Source: an uncultured Dermabacter sp.
GTDB taxonomy: Bacteria > Actinomycetota > Actinomycetes > Actinomycetales > Dermabacteraceae
Assembly: GCA_947252755.1 (NCBI GenBank)
Contig: CAMXWV010000013.1
Span: forward strand, 1-64,000
Reading direction: 5' to 3'
Length of the DNA stretch: 64,000 bases
The notes under the pieces are model-generated. The model was not told the DNA's origin, searched no databases, and saw only the letters and a program-made list of their open reading frames with translations. This document shows, piece after piece, positions 63,158-64,000 of this stretch. Each line of letters opens with the position of its first letter. The first letter of the stretch is position 1. Both the position numbers and the translations under genes were made by a program.

Positions 63158-63711
63158 TTCTCCTTCGGGAAGAAGTCGGCGAGCGCGGCAAAGCGCGGAT
63201 CGATCACCACGTGCTCATGCTCAGGGTCATCCTCCATGCGGAAGCCGCACTGGTCGCATAGGCCCAGGCAGTCTTCGCTGCACAGTGGGCGGAATGGGGC
63301 CGCAACCGCGAACGCGTCGTGCACCATGTGGCCAAGGTCCACGGTGTCCCCCTCCATGAGCGGGATGTCTTCGGCTTCCTCCGGGTCCATGTCTGCGGGG
63401 ATCTTCTCGGGGTAGGTGAAGAGGTCTCCGATGCGAACGCTGACCTCGTCGCTGATCTCGTCCAGGCAGCGGGAGCATTCGCCGCTGATGGTGGAGTCTG
63501 CGGTGCCGGAGACGAAGATGCCTTCCACCACGGATTCGAGGTGGGCGCGCAGGGTGATCTCGGTGCCGGGTTTGACGCCCATGATGGGGTTGCCGACCTG
63601 TTCCTCAGCGGTGATGGTGCGGTGCACTTCACGGTGGGCGCCGGGTTTGTGGATGAGGTCAACGGCGTCGAAGGTGAGGTCGAGGCCGGCGGGCAGGGGG
63701 CTGGTGGTCAT
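63154..63711 (-). CDS. YceD/DUF177 family protein
   Basis: A 185-residue protein. It has the DUF177 cysteine pattern: SGECSRCLDEI and, after an acidic stretch, LCSEDCLGLCDQCGFRM. The family is linked to rRNA accumulation and normally precedes the L32 gene rpmF. Here rnc follows directly with an ATGA overlap, and no rpmF is present. Confidence 0.9.
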   Translation of the reverse strand: MTTSPLPAGLDLTFDAVDLIHKPGAHREVHRTITAEEQVGNPIMGVKPGTEITLRAHLESVVEGIFVSGTADSTISGECSRCLDEISDEVSVRIGDLFTYPEKIPADMDPEEAEDIPLMEGDTVDLGHMVHDAFAVAAPFRPLCSEDCLGLCDQCGFRMEDDPEHEHVVIDPRFAALADFFPKEK

Positions 63712-63723
63712 GGTGTTCTCGTT

Positions 63724-64000
63724 TCAGTTCTGGTGCTGCGCTGCCAGTGCTGCCGTCAGAGCGGTGTGCACGGGCGCTGGCACATAGTCGGTGACGTCCC
63801 GGCCGAGCTGCGCGATCTCCCTGATGAGGGAGGAGCTGATGTGGGCGAGCTCCGGGGCGGTGAGGAGGAAGGCGGTGTCGATGCCTTCCAGGCTGTGGTT
63901 CATGCGGGCCATCGGCTCTTCGTAGGCGAGGTCCAGGCTGCTGCGCAGCCCTTTGATGAGGTGGGTGGCGCCGTGCTGCCGGGCGAAGTCCACAAGGAGT
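63724..64000 (-). CDS. coaD: pantetheine-phosphate adenylyltransferase (partial, 5' end off the window)
   Basis: The last ~92 residues are visible: VDFARQHGATHLIKGLRSSLDLAYE, MARMNHSL, TAFLLTAPELAHISSSLIREIAQLGRDVTDYVP. This matches the C-terminal half of CoaD, which adenylates phosphopantetheine in CoA synthesis. The frame is open to the window edge, so the start lies beyond 64000. It ends 12 bases before the yceD start, so it is in the same transcript. Confidence 0.92.
   Translation of the reverse strand, partial: LLVDFARQHGATHLIKGLRSSLDLAYEEPMARMNHSLEGIDTAFLLTAPELAHISSSLIREIAQLGRDVTDYVPAPVHTALTAALAAQHQN

Overview
The window is high-GC actinobacterial DNA. The right-hand part (about 37.6-64 kb) has the chromosomal gene order proA, nadD, rsfS, proB, obg, rpmA, rplU, rne, cydABDC, mutM, rnc, yceD, coaD. 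This points to the order Micrococcales; a Dermabacteraceae-like host is my guess from gene content only. Every gene I can judge on this side is intact.

The left part (about 2-37.6 kb) reads as an integrated, conjugation-derived element abutting a tRNA-Ala(GGC) gene. A large serine integrase sits at its right end. A 12-bp direct repeat (2117-2128 and 37585-37596) is a candidate pair of attachment remnants. From left to right the element holds: a three-gene ABC-3C type defence operon (2.5-6.0 kb) of visibly lower GC; a mobilisation block with a resolvase-like protein, a small membrane protein, DprA, a MobF relaxase and a cytosine methyltransferase (6.2-13.2 kb); a copper-resistance island (13.3-27.6 kb); an AraC-type regulator; and a maintenance block with ArdC, primase-polymerase, a DUF2637 protein, a ParB-like protein, an SSB-like protein, DUF4913 and the integrase (28.8-37.7 kb).

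The copper island looks like one regulon. CsoR (27082-27405) carries the full C-H-C copper ligand set. Two 17-bp boxes that are exact reverse complements of each other lie at 15281 and 20261. The first sits between a leftward operon (DUF6153, DUF305, CueP) and a rightward MFS pump. The second lies in the promoter of a rightward operon: CopZ, an anchored His-rich protein, CopA, a YHS protein, a DUF1541 lipoprotein, CopB and CsoR. A TetR, FAD-oxidoreductase and 14-helix MFS module is nested between the boxes.

The mobility machinery looks broken while the cargo is intact. The relaxase, methyltransferase, primase and DUF2637 genes carry frameshifts. The ParB-like gene is fused in frame to the C-terminal end of a TraG/VirD4 coupling protein, and no other type IV secretion gene is present, which suggests a large internal deletion. 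Most frameshifts fit one-base changes in G/C runs, so assembly error must be excluded before calling them decay.

At the far left a TetR/MFS efflux pair with an AcrR-like operator precedes the element. Between proA and proB on the chromosome lies a lower-GC islet of secreted proteins (nuclease, PKD protein, DUF6318 lipoprotein).
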